A model generated the notes under the pieces. That model saw only the letters and a program-made list of their open reading frames with translations. It was not told the origin of the DNA and did not search any database. This document shows, piece by piece, positions 54,086 through 64,000 of a DNA stretch of 64,000 nt; positions within the stretch are counted from its first letter, which is position 1; each line of letters opens with the position of its first letter. Origin of the DNA: Bipolaris cookei (Eukaryota > Ascomycota > Dothideomycetes > Pleosporales > Pleosporaceae); contig NRSV01000079.1 in NCBI GenBank assembly GCA_002286855.1, forward strand, positions 1 through 64,000, in the 5' to 3' direction. Made by a program: the position numbers and the translations under genes.

Positions 54086-55411
54086 GGTACTTGGTTGGCT
54101 TCCAATCTCGTCCTCCCGTCAAGGAGAGAATCCTTCTTGTTACTTGTAACAATCACATGGACTAATGAAAAATTCCTGACGTGAAAAGGGGAATGTATCA
54201 ATTGTTACTTCCCAAAAGACATATTTCATATATTAACGGCAGTGAAGTATACCACAGCCGACGTGTCCCAAGTACTTCGTAGACATGTGCCTCGAATGGA
54301 TAGCCTCTTAGGAGCACACGTGACTTTGAGCATCCGGATCACGGATCTTATGTTGCGCTTATATAAGAGACAGTCCTAACAAAAACCCACTTTTACGAGG
54401 ACTCAATTTCTCTTCATATACTATTTGTCCTTGTGATTGAGCATTTTTCTGACGGTGGGTTGTGAGCGTGTATGGCACGTGGTTTCGTGTCCAACGGAAA
54501 AGGAGATGTGCGCACCACTTGGAAGTTGCGCTAGTGAAACAGGGGTTCCTATTGCAATTGCGCGACTTGTCGCGTCACCATCGTGTTCACTTTCCCTTGG
54601 GCTGCTTCCATCCACCCAAAACATCATCTCCTGTATCCAAAGCCTCAACCCCGTGGATTCGAAGCATTGTCGCGATCAACTTCACTCTGGTATTTATCGC
54701 GCATCCGAGGCTTGTCGCAAACAAAGATGCGGATGCATCCAAGTACAGCAGTATGGTGATATCTGTGACTAACCATCTGACACGGCAGTCACCGAACTGA
54801 TGCGATACGATGTATACGCCGAGAGAGGCATTGCCAATGCGTGGCCAAGAATCGTCCTCGCAACACGGTAGCGGGCCGCTGAGGCTGGATTTTCGAGGCC
54901 TAATAAGAACACCTTCTAGAGCCTCGACTTAACTACGCCAACGACTCGAGGGCCGTTGTAAGCTGGTTAGATTTCGGCTCGGTCCCGGCTCGATTCTCAC
55001 GATAGCACAGGACATAGCATGTCTAGGTTGCTGGGGTTGTATCTTGATCACATCTGCACCAAGCTTATCTATCATGGTGTTCCGTTTCTAGTCGCTCGCA
55101 ATTGAGGTCAAGACAATTATGCGCATCCGAAGAAGCAAATCGGTTTTTGGCATTAGTGGAACAATTCGCATCCCCTTTCCTATGAGGCCATGTTTGTAAA
55201 CAAGAGGTCGAGACATCACACTTCTGAGATTTTGCTGTCGGCGTTTCCCTTCCTAACCACAATCCACTTTCCGGGTTCAGCATCTTTCTCAACGCTCTCA
55301 TTTTCTTGGATGGCGGTCGGGCATCCTTCTTCATGCTCTTCTACTCCACCGTCAGCGTACCGATGAGGATGGAAGCACTAAGAACTGCTGTTGGTTTAGA
55401 ATGCGAGAAAC
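54086..55411. other. Gene-free stretch
   Basis: Frames near 54421-54800 and 55065-55334 are open but have no family features. The latter could include decayed sequence of the MFS gene that the LINE interrupts; I cannot show it. Confidence 0.35.
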
Positions 55412-55424
55412 AATACGGCGAACG

Positions 55425-55591
55425 GACCAGGCATCTAGAAGGCTAGCAATAGCTTAGCTAGATAAAGGCCGAAGCACCATAGTCACGCAATACAGCACAA
55501 CGTACCAAATTGTAACTAGTTAGATAGAACAGCCTTTGGCCAAAGTCCTACATAGCCAGCGGCTGATACAGGACTATAATGGAATAATAAT
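55425..55591 (+). mobile_element. Truncated LINE 3' end inserted into an MFS gene
   Basis: 167 bp of the same LINE 3' UTR as at 9719-10610, ending TAATGGAATAATAATAA. 13-bp direct repeats AATACGGCGAACG flank it (55412-55424 and 55592-55604), as expected from target-primed reverse transcription. The right repeat lies in the MFS coding sequence. Confidence 0.85.
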
Positions 55592-55604
55592 AATACGGCG
55601 AACG

Positions 55605-56100
55605 TAAGGACAAGGCCAATGATCTTGGGCAATGACCACAGTTCTATTTCGCTTCCCCACTCGAGCGCGAGGATTAGAGACGCCATTGAAGGTGTGAAGA
55701 ACAAAAGGCCGATAGGATCGATGCGCTTGATCTGAGTGAAGACTTCAAGGCCGGTTTTTGGCGGAGACGGGATATGAATGAAGAACAGAACGACGGCAAA
55801 GGCGCAACCGCCAATGGGCAGGTTGATGTAAAACACCAATACCGCCTAAGCCCGCTTTTAACACGTTAGCCAGTGACCGATATGAGTGGTCGAAATCAGC
55901 ATACCTGTTGTCAGTGAAGGTACCACTAAGAAACAGTCCAAGAACAGATGATACGTCGAAGGAAACAGCAGAGAGTTTAATGAAGACAAGTTGTTTGTGA
56001 AGCGACACCAGCGACACGATTACCATCATGGCGTCGCTACTGACACCCGCCCCTCTGATACCCGCAATAGCCCGGCCGATAATTACAGTGAGAAACTATC
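55605..56100 (-). pseudogene. MFS transporter fragment
   Basis: Minus-strand reading gives IIGRAIAGIRGAGVSSDAMM, later SSVLGLFLSGTFTDN, then an intron of about 65 bp and FYINLPIGGCAFAVVLFF, IDPIGLLFFTPSMASLILALE and GLVLTFAV. These are transmembrane helices 4-7 of a DHA-type (TRI12-like) drug/toxin exporter of the major facilitator superfamily. The frame is cut by the LINE at 55591-55604 and the N-terminal helices are missing beyond 56100. It is dead. It lies 770 bp from the 3' end of the FAD oxidoreductase gene, on the same strand. Confidence 0.75.
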
Positions 56101-56110
56101 AGCCCACATG

Positions 56111-56866
56111 CCATCATACCGCCCAATCAATCTTTCTCACAAGTCGTAGACGTAGAAACAGCTTCAAAAATCGCACTCTTAACTTTAAACAGAACAATCG
56201 CTACTAAGAACGTGCGTTTCGTATCATACAATTGATACAGCTTTCCGTAGAACGATTGGAAAATACGTATGTAAGCATGTATGCACGGCCATACCACCCG
56301 ATATCCGCAATGGAGTTAGAGCTATTCGTAATGGCGGGTATAGCGGTGGCTGAGGTTTACATTAGTGATGGTTGAGTGTGGGATGTGTGGGATGCGGCAC
56401 TGATGATTATGCGGTCAAGCGCGACAAAGAAGGAACAAGTATAGATTGGGATGATGATGAACCAGAATTCAGAAATTTAGGGTTGAACTTTTCTTCGGTA
56501 TCTGTGCACTCGTTTGAGATTGGGAGTTGATGTTTGTCTTTCACAATTTGGGGAACAGCACAAGATCATGTGACGGGTTCAGGCGTTGGAGGTGTTGAAT
56601 ACAGGAAATAAGTACACTTCTTTTCTATGCTAAGTAGAACATGCAAGGCTATTGGCCAGGATAAGTGGTACCATTGGGGCGAGATTGAAGCTTGGGCGTC
56701 TGTTTTGTTGCAATTAGTAGAGGCGAGTGGACAACATCATGTTGGTATAGCGACGGGACGTTGATTAACGATTAAAGATTCAAAGAAAATATGGTTAGTG
56801 TTCCATGACTCGTTTATCTTCATAACTCTTGTTCTAATTCTAACATTTCCTGTATCACTATCGTAT
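56111..56866. other. Intergenic region, nothing recognised
   Basis: This is the 3' flank of the FAD oxidoreductase gene. No supported gene. Confidence 0.4.
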
Positions 56867-58593
56867 TTATGGTATGTTCGGATTTGGTGGTCCCTTTGCC
56901 AATTTGAAATAGCCTGGACTCAAGTTCTGGAACACTTGCGCTGGGTCGTACTTCTTGCTAACGGCGATGAGCTTGGCGAAATTGTCAGCTCCATAGCTAG
57001 CGATTGGGTCCATGAACTGGGATGCATAATTAATGTAGATGTAGTCGTTGTCTACGCCCTTCCTCTGTGCCTCAGCCTTGACCTTCTTGATTATGTTTGA
57101 GTAGCATTTCAGGATGGCGGCTTCACCTGTGGGGTCCGCAAAAGATGCGCTTAGGTTCATTAGGAAGATTGGTCCCTTGGCGGGACTGAGACCGAGCGCG
57201 TTTCCGCCATTCTTCTGCATGCCCTTCAGTTGACCTTCAGTAATTGGTTGAATCGAAATTGTTGGGGAAACACCCTGTATGTTTTGGATATTGGTTATAT
57301 CCGAGAAAAAAGTGTCCACCAGGAAGGTGAAAAGGTCCCGGTCAACCTTGAAGGTAGCATCCCAATTTGTTTGCAGGAAGCCGAGTGTGTTATTGGGTGA
57401 TCCTCTGTTCAGTTTGATTGTCATTTTGCTATGAGGAGCGATATCTGTGTTGTCCGATATGGGTGTAAGTGCGTTGATATCAGCAAAGACAGAGGCGTTG
57501 GCTACTGGTTGGGCGTAGTGAGTCTGCACGATAGCAATCTTGCCAACGTTGGGAATAGTGCTAAAAGACACGATTTCAGCGGCGTCGGTGTCTTTGGAAG
57601 ATCCGACGGTGGCGAAGTTGAAAACTGCATCCAGGACACTCTTGAAATTATTTTCTGTGAAGATGCGCTGACCACCCCACATATTGCCTTGAGAGAAAGC
57701 ATGTAGCTTGAAGTTGGTCACGACACCAAAGTTGCTGCCACCGCCACCACGGAGAGCCCAGTATAGGTCAGGAAACTCGGTGGGACTGGCAGTAACAACT
57801 AGACCAGATGCTGTGACTACTTCATAGCTTGCAACGTTGTCGCAAGCCCAACCCAGCTTGTTGGAAAAGAATGAGATTCCGCCACCAAGTATGAGACCTG
57901 GCACACCGACTGGAGCCATCTAAATCCTTGTTATCACGGAGCTGTTGCATTTCTTAAAAGGCGACCTACTCTGCCCCCGACGACGCTGACTCCAAACTTT
58001 TCGATCGTTGAATAAACATCAACCCATCGAGTTCCGGCGCCAACATTGGCATATTTGTTGTCGTTTGAAACAGCAACATGGTTGAAGCGCTCCATGGAGA
58101 CGGTAATGCCTCCCTCGATGCTGGATGCCCCTGCGAAAGCGGCATGACCACCGCCTTTCACAGCAAATGGACATTGTGTCAACCGAGATATCAATAGCCA
58201 AGAAGATACTTCGATAGTGTTGGATGGCTTGAAGATACATCGCGGATTCACAGCACCCTGCTGGACGCTCCAATAGGCACCAGTGAATGCGTCGTACGTA
58301 GACGAATTGTCGAAGAGCAGCTTGTCGCTGCCATAGATGCGCTCCAAAGCTGAACACTTGAAAATGATCAGCAAATTCAATAAATAAAAACGAGTTCAAG
58401 GTTGGGAACTTACAGCAGCAGAGCACCCACCGAATGATCGTCCTGAAAACTTGGCAAGCTCAGGGATGGCAGACACGTCGACGCCATTGGCGATCAGCGC
58501 TTTGGTGATGTTAAAGTTTGCAGGCTCAAAGACATCTATCGTCTTTGCCAAAGCAAATGCGATAAGGGTACTGATTTGCCAAAGGGCCTTCAT
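56867..58593 (-). CDS. Secreted FAD-linked oxidoreductase (BBE-like)
   Basis: Three exons: 58593-58414, 58356-57970 and 57919-56867, introns of 57 and 50 bp with GT-AG ends and phase 0; 539 residues. A signal peptide (MKALWQISTLIAFALA) is followed by a PCMH-type FAD domain with CPFAVKGGGHAAFAGAS, where the His is the usual covalent flavin site, and GGRMAPVGVPGLILGGGISF, then a substrate domain and a C-terminal YDPAQVFQNLSPGYF. Such enzymes oxidise alcohols, amines or ring carbons, often in secondary metabolism, or sugars outside the cell. Substrate unknown. Introns were set by joining these conserved blocks. No defect found. Confidence 0.9.
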
Positions 58594-59654
58594 TCTGGGA
58601 TCGGTGAAAGGACGGAAGGAAGGCGGACGAGTTCCCAAATGCCCAGCCCCTTGCCGAGCAGTACAAGCTTAATTTATTCTGGTTGTTAAGACTGGGAGTT
58701 GATCCGCGGCAAACAATTGGCACCTGCCAGCATAGTTCATCTCGGTTAGGTCAACAGCTATGTTTTTGACGTTAGAGAAGCAACGACTAGGATCGTCGGA
58801 GGCAAAGCTTGTTGTTATTCGATGGAGATTTAAACTAAGTCGCACCCGAGTTAGTGTGTGCTGCATTGCGAATCCTTCGCAACATTAATATTATTGCAAC
58901 AACAAAGTGTATTGCAATGTTCTTGCATATTGGCTTTCTAACCGGCTTGGGCTCAGCCTAGAGGTAGGCAGCTGACTGAACTTTTTCATCTCATGTGACA
59001 GTGAAGAAATGGGAGGGGAACGAAGCCGAATGTGAACAGACCATGACATTGTTAAGTACCAAGAACCCCAGGGTGCTAAAAGCTGTCTAACCTGGCAATC
59101 TCCTGTTGCGAAGGATGTCAACATTATTTCAGGCCAACATCTGGGCTTGTATCTTGGCGTAATCCACTTGTAGCCGTACAATATGCATGTTTGAGTGCTA
59201 CCCAATCACATGTCCCACTGTAACCCGACGACATGGTCGGCAAATATATGGCTGCTCCATCAAGCGTCTGCTCCGGCACCCCATCTTTTATTACAAGCAA
59301 TCTTCTATTCTGATGAACACGACTTCGAAACGACAACGGACTGGCGATTTTTTGGCCCTCTGAGGCCTTGTGCATAAGAATCCTTAAGGTCTCCGAATTG
59401 GACTGCAACTGCACATTCAAATCCCACTGAGCTCATTGTGCAATCGAGTCCGTACCGTGTTTGCGATGGTACACTGACCATATGAATCTCTTCCTGATGT
59501 AGGTTTATGAATGATACGACGTGCAAAGCTATACAGAGTGAATGAAAGTGGTACAGCCCGGCGGTAAGTACCTAGCATGTATTGAGTATTACGGCCGTCG
59601 CAGCAATCTCATCCCTAGTGGAGAATTCTGTTCACACACACACGCCTTCGACTT
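58594..59654. other. Intergenic region, nothing recognised
   Basis: It holds the promoter of the FAD oxidoreductase gene near 58600-58900. Other frames are unsupported. A (CA)n run lies at 59634-59644. Confidence 0.4.
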
Positions 59655-59925
59655 TAAGGGCCTGTTCTGTTCCTTCCGTTTTGCGTTTGCGTTTGCGTTT
59701 TTAGGCTGGTTTAGGTTAGACGGTTACTAACAGTAATGCTGGTTGACGTCGCAGCTAGGCTGATCTAGATTAGGATAGAAAACGGAGGGGCTGTTGAGTT
59801 GAAGATCTATTTTCTAGTGATAGTCTGGCCACGTAACAGGCTGGGTCTGCTAGAAGCCTTGAGATTTAGTATAGTCATGTGGCAAAACGGAGTGTTTGAA
59901 ATCTAGCTAGAGCTCTAAGGCTGGC

Positions 59926-60558
59926 GAGATTTGTCCCCCCGTTTTTGAGATTTGTCCCCCGCACTAGTGCCAGTGAAAGTTACTCTTTCATTTTGGTTTA
60001 GCGCGTAATTTATGGATGCGACAACATCGCGACGCCGCGCATCTTTGCAATAGGTTGACGATCTTCAAGACATATGAGTGTTAACTCTCTTTCCTTATTC
60101 ACAGCAGTATGGGTGACATTGCACCTCTTCCGGACCTGCTATATGGCACCTATGAAGAGGTTTTTGATGCTCTCAAGGCGCATGACATGCAGCATGGCTA
60201 TGGCTTCGTACTTAGGCGCAAGTTGACGCTCAGAATGTAGTAACTGAACCTAAGGACGCAGTTGTTGAGCCTCAGGATGCACCTTCGCTGCGGCCTAAGC
60301 GTGCTGCAGCAATGGCCGCTCCAGATGCTTGGAAATATTTTGGTCCACGCAAGAGACGTTGATGCCAGTAGAAGATAGCATAATTAAATATATTATTTAG
60401 GATAAACTGCTTTTCATATATCTAAATACTAATGCGATTTGGTTACTGTAACTTATTTAACACTTACCGTGTTATGGCTAGCGCGGGGGACAAATCTCAA
60501 TGGGGGGACAAATCTCAAAAACGAGGGAACAAATCTCAAAAACGAGGGAACAAATCTC
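59926..60558 (+). mobile_element. Inner element with GAGATTTGTCCCCC tandem ends
   Basis: The left end holds two copies of GAGATTTGTCCCCC (59926-59965), the right end holds four inverted copies (GGGACAAATCTC type, 60484-60558). Arrayed subterminal motifs in both ends are typical transposase-binding arrangements. The inside encodes a joined N- and C-terminal relic of a transposase-like protein. I found no target duplication. Confidence 0.55.
60109..60363 (+). pseudogene. FAR1/MULE-like transposase relic
   Basis: ATG at 60109 opens MGDIAPLPDLLYGTYEEVFD and ALKAHDMQHGYGFVLRRKL, which resembles the FAR1-type zinc-binding start of fungal Mutator-like transposases ("Y.EVFDALKAHA..HGYGFVLRRS"-style). 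It stops at 60238. A second frame (about 60225-60363) ends APDAWKYFGPRKRR and could be the C-terminus of the same protein. The middle is missing, so this is an internal-deletion derivative. Confidence 0.4.
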
Positions 60559-60692
60559 AGCAGCTTTTATTTTATTATACCAGCGCTAACAAAACGGAAC
60601 TTCGTTTTATACCTTCAAAACGCCCGTTTCACCGAACACAACAGCGATTTAAGTCCCGTTTTCAAAACGGAGCTGAACGGAACTGGCCCTAA

Positions 60693-60995
60693 GCTTTCTT
60701 GGGAACTGCTTTCAGCCCCCTAGATCCTACGCTCCGCATACCCATGGGTAATTCATTGAGTGAGTGGAAGCTACCATACTCGACTTCTAAGGAGAATGTA
60801 GTACTATTACGAAATCTGCTCGGCTTTTCAAAGAGACTTCATCATTGAGAATTTGGGCTGTAACTGAAGTATATACGCATGTAAGGCAAAGTGCTCAGAT
60901 ACACAGTCAGCTACCCCCACAAACGTCCCCAGCTGTTCGAGACTTGCCAATACTAAATATGAGGGCCTGAACCGCCAACTCCAACGTCGTATCTC
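60693..60995. other. Upstream flank of the receptor gene
   Basis: No gene seen. Confidence 0.35.
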
Positions 60996-61690
60996 ATGTC
61001 AACACCTCTAAAAAGCCCCATAACCAAGGATGAGCTGGTGCGTACAAACGTTGCCATGCTTATCCTGACCTCGTTATTCATTCTGCCACGAGTGATTCTC
61101 CAGATCGCTAGGCGCAGAGCCTTCGGCTCAGAGTTCGCAACAAGCAAGTCAAGCTGTTCACCTTCAGAGACCCACTTACCTATATAGGTATACGTTAAAC
61201 CTTTATAGGCAATTACTAGGCCCTAATAGGCAATCAAGTAAGTCAAGTTGGACCTTTTTAGCCCCACTTAATTGCTTGTTGCGAACTCTGCTTCGGCTTG
61301 CCCAACTTCTTCATCTACCTCGCTTTTGTTCTGCTTGTCTCCATGTGGACGTGCTACATCACCATCATTCCCCCCATGTTCAGAATTTTCGATGTGCTTG
61401 AGGGTCTCAGCCGGCCCTATGCCACAATGATGGATGACGCTGGGAGGCTGCTTCGGTATATCACAGCTGCTCCGATGCTGTTCTATACTATTCTGTTTAC
61501 TGTCAAAATGTCTTTGTTGACACTGTACCGAAAGATTTTGGTAGGATTACCTGCCATATACGATAGAATATGGTGGGGTACCGTGGCGTTTTGCGTTGTG
61601 GTTAGTATCTGCTCTATTGTAGGTGGTCAGTGCTGCAACACCATCTCGGAACGCAACACCGACTGTATATATGGGCACCCACACAAATGA
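60996..61690 (+). pseudogene. PTH11-like receptor gene split by a MITE
   Basis: The frame starts MSTPLKSPITKDELVRTNVA and a first helix, LILTSLFILPRVILQIARRR. It is broken at 61128 by a 162-bp MITE plus 8-bp duplication. Past the insert it resumes as LPNFFIYLAFVLLVSMWTCY, then a helix with LFYTILFTVKMSLLTLYRKI and LPAIYDRIWWGTVAFCVVVS, features of the fungal rhodopsin/PTH11-like membrane receptor family. The two halves are in frame once the 170 bp are left out. The gene ends early (stop at 61690), so later helices are also missing. It is most likely dead. Confidence 0.7.
61129..61290 (+). mobile_element. hAT-type MITE, 162 bp, copy 2
   Basis: Ends CAGAGTTCGCAACAAGC and GCTTGTTGCGAACTCTG are perfect inverted repeats over 17 bp. 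Perfect 8-bp duplications CTTCGGCT flank it (61121-61128, 61291-61298). It is the same length as the copy at 53373-53534 but in the other orientation, and sits inside the receptor frame. Confidence 0.92.
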
Positions 61691-61770
61691 AGCTGTACAG
61701 CCCCATACAAAACCTGATATCACCAGATTTTTTGTTGGAGTAGTCTGCCAGTAATACGGTATATTTATAT

Positions 61771-63260
61771 TTACTCATATTTCTTCGGCAACTTAATATT
61801 CCGACCGCGCGTTGTGGTTTTGGGCGGAGGCTTAGGGATTGGCTCCGCAACACTACTACTACTTTGAGCAGCCGCAACACCACCACGCTTAGTAACTCTT
61901 GACTTTTGAGATGATGAGGCTTTTCGGATAGCTTTGTTTTGCGTATCTCGAAGTTTTTTTTGCAGTTGCAGCAGCGCGTTCTTCAGCTTTGCGTGCCCTC
62001 GCGGCAGCTAGCTGCGCGGCACGTGCCTCACGCTCCTTTGCCCTTGCTATCTTGGCCACCTCACGCTCTGCCTTTGCCTCTGCTTGAAGCTGCTTTCGGC
62101 ATGCGGCAGCAGCAGCACGTGCCTCTCTATCCTGCTCTTTTTGGAGTTTTGCTGCCGCCTCTTCTTGTTGTTGTATGGCGTCACGCTCCCTAGCCTCTCT
62201 GACTGCCCGAGGGCTCCATACAACTGCCAGACTCTAGTACTCTTGGTGTTGTTGCAAATCCAAAACCTTGTTATGCTTTTTCTTGCGTTTTTTAGTGGTG
62301 ATTGCATGGCGTAATTGCTCGTTTTCAAGGTGTAGGAGCTCGTTGTTGACTTGGAGTGAATGGAAAGCCTCTTTCACCCGTTTTGCCGCAATTGTAGACG
62401 TATCTGGTGCCACAGCTTCAACCAAATTGACGAGGTGTCTGTATGTATCTCTATCACCATGGTCTCCAACTTCTATATCTGTATTGGGTGGCGGAGAGGA
62501 GCTAACGAGACGATTGAGGACGACTTCGGCGTTGCGCGGATGAACTCCTGTAGCTGCAAAACTGCTCAGTATATTATCAGATGTGAATGCAGATGTATAC
62601 GCAGCCCAAAATAACTCTAGAAAGTCACTTTTCTGCATTTCTAGCAAAGCTTGACTGCGGTGGAGGAACTCATCCAGTTCTTTGCCGTACGCAGTAGTCA
62701 GAGGCCCAAACACCGCAATATCGAGTGGTTGAAGCCGGTGAGAGGAGTGAGGAGGCAGTACAGCGAGTAGAATCCGGTGGGCATCGCAGTAATCGATGAA
62801 GGAAGGTGTCACGTGGCTTCCGTGGCCGTCAAGTAGTAGAAGCCTCCAGTCCCGCTTTGCCTTCTCTTTTGTTTTGCGGTCAAAGACTTGTTCAAGCCAG
62901 GCCAGCCCAATATCATTATTACTCCACCCAGAGGGCGTTGAGCAGCAAAATAGCTGGTGTTTTCCTACTTCAAGGTCGCGTAACCAACTATCTCGAAGCC
63001 CACTCTTGCCTTGATAGACGATGACGGGATCTACCCAGCTTCCATCAGCGCAGACGCAACCCATAACTGTAATCCAGTTTCTATTACCATCTTGGATAGA
63101 TGCTGACACCTTCTTCTTATCCCAAAGAGGCCTTGAAAAGACTCTCTTAGACCGTGAACATATACCAAGGAGAAAGCCCTTTTCATCCATATTGTAGATA
63201 TTATATGGCTTAATATCGTATTTATCGAGTTTTTCGTGAAGGAGACAGAAGTAGTTACGG
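61771..63260 (-). pseudogene. Pogo-like (DDE_1) transposase, 3' part
   Basis: The minus strand encodes the catalytic core: NMDEKGFLLG, LLLDGHGSHVTPSFIDYC and LQPLDIAVFGPL, then a tail with a charged coiled coil (VVWSPRAVREARERDAIQQQ) and the family's usual end RGRNIKLPKKYE at 61771. Two defects: TAG at 62234 (a CAG-to-TAG change) and a frameshift in an 8-T run near 61957-61964. The N-terminal helix-turn-helix part lies beyond the gap at 63261. It differs from the pogo-like element at 37659. Confidence 0.8.
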
Positions 63261-63724
63261 NNNNNNNNNNNNNNNNNNNNNNNNNNNNNNNNNNNNNNNN
63301 NNNNNNNNNNNNNNNNNNNNNNNNNNNNNNNNNNNNNNNNNNNNNNNNNNNNNNNNNNNNNNNNNNNNNNNNNNNNNNNNNNNNNNNNNNNNNNNNNNNN
63401 NNNNNNNNNNNNNNNNNNNNNNNNNNNNNNNNNNNNNNNNNNNNNNNNNNNNNNNNNNNNNNNNNNNNNNNNNNNNNNNNNNNNNNNNNNNNNNNNNNNN
63501 NNNNNNNNNNNNNNNNNNNNNNNNNNNNNNNNNNNNNNNNNNNNNNNNNNNNNNNNNNNNNNNNNNNNNNNNNNNNNNNNNNNNNNNNNNNNNNNNNNNN
63601 NNNNNNNNNNNNNNNNNNNNNNNNNNNNNNNNNNNNNNNNNNNNNNNNNNNNNNNNNNNNNNNNNNNNNNNNNNNNNNNNNNNNNNNNNNNNNNNNNNNN
63701 NNNNNNNNNNNNNNNNNNNNNNNN
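63261..63724. other. Assembly gap (464 N)
   Basis: 464 unknown bases. The sequence after the gap (63725-64000) is the same as 62626-62901, so the gap is bordered by two copies of the same transposase segment in the same orientation. Confidence 1.
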
Positions 63725-64000
63725 ACTTTTCTGCATTTCTAGCAAAGCTTGACTGCGGTGGAGGAACTCATCCAGTTCTTTGCCGTACGCAGTAGTCAGA
63801 GGCCCAAACACCGCAATATCGAGTGGTTGAAGCCGGTGAGAGGAGTGAGGAGGCAGTACAGCGAGTAGAATCCGGTGGGCATCGCAGTAATCGATGAAGG
63901 AAGGTGTCACGTGGCTTCCGTGGCCGTCAAGTAGTAGAAGCCTCCAGTCCCGCTTTGCCTTCTCTTTTGTTTTGCGGTCAAAGACTTGTTCAAGCCAGGC
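63725..64000 (-). mobile_element. Second copy of the pogo-like transposase segment
   Basis: 276 bp that I read as identical to 62626-62901, encoding the region around LLDGHGSH and PLDIAVFGPL on the minus strand. It is either a tandem neighbour copy or a duplicate made by scaffolding. It continues past the window. Confidence 0.8.

Larger units (their letters stand above)
59658..60689. mobile_element. PIF/Harbinger-like non-autonomous element
   Basis: Ends GGGCCTGTTCTGTTC and (reverse complement) GGGCCAGTTCCGTTC form imperfect inverted repeats, and the 3-bp TAA is present on both sides (59655-59657, 60690-60692). The GGGCC tips and TWA target fit PIF/Harbinger. There is no Harbinger transposase inside; another element (59926-60558) occupies the middle. 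Confidence 0.6.

Noticed and set aside
62234..63910. A single 558-codon frame across the gap
   Set aside because: It spans 464 N and joins two copies of the same segment; only the part up to 63260 is real sequence of one copy.

Overview
The window reads as nuclear DNA of a filamentous ascomycete (Pezizomycotina). The evidence is short introns of about 45-70 bp with GTAAGT/GTATGT donors, zinc-cluster transcription factors, an NB-ARC/TPR NLR, a fungal galactose oxidase, a long intron-free NRPS and a heavy load of fungal DNA transposons and LINEs. A Dothideomycete (Pleosporales-like) host is my guess from this mix, not something proven here. Most broken genes carry stops that fit C-to-T changes (CAG/CAA/CGA to stop), as expected from RIP or similar mutation.

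Layout. 1-5.4 kb: repeat debris, the 3' end of a LINE, and two decayed fungal genes back to back (a fungal hypothetical-protein family with a nuclease-like motif, and a C2H2 zinc-finger gene). 6.3-7.5 kb: an intact, spliced threonine-aldolase/alanine-racemase-type PLP enzyme. 9.1-10.6 kb: a solo LTR with target duplication and a LINE 3' end. 11.7-19.4 kb: an intact 2,584-residue NRPS (A-T-C-A-nMT-T-C). 20.6-23.3 kb: a decayed alpha/beta hydrolase-NB-ARC-TPR NLR. 24.3-28.4 kb: a chimeric element with 225-bp inverted ends holding a truncated hAT transposase and an intron-containing piece of a zinc-cluster regulator. 29.7-30.5 kb: two tRNA-like sequences and a solo LTR. 31.1-33.4 kb: a secreted galactose oxidase with two PAN/apple-like domains. 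34.7-37.1 kb: a five-exon Zn2Cys6 regulator with one premature stop.

37.5-41.1 kb is a nested transposon structure: a palindromic foldback MITE carrying a pogo-like element at its exact centre, followed directly by a Tc1-type element with the same terminal sequence. 41.3-46.8 kb is a quiet island with an ornithine-cyclodeaminase-like gene and the purine gene for FGAM synthase. 47.2-48.4 kb encodes a secreted glycine-rich protein. 48.4-56.9 kb is largely gene-free, with a solo LTR, a pogo-type MITE, a hAT-type MITE, LINE tails and an MFS transporter remnant. 56.9-58.6 kb holds an intact secreted FAD-linked oxidoreductase. 59.7-64 kb is transposon territory: a PIF-like element with another element inside it, a PTH11-like receptor gene split by a MITE, and a pogo-type transposase running into an assembly gap.

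How genes may work together: the PLP enzyme and the NRPS are the only intact metabolic genes in the first 20 kb and lie 4.2 kb apart. The NRPS has no epimerase domain, so a supply of D-alanine or a beta-hydroxy amino acid by the PLP enzyme (as TOXG does for HC-toxin) is a testable hypothesis. The FAD oxidoreductase and MFS remnant are about 37 kb away and need not belong to that pathway.
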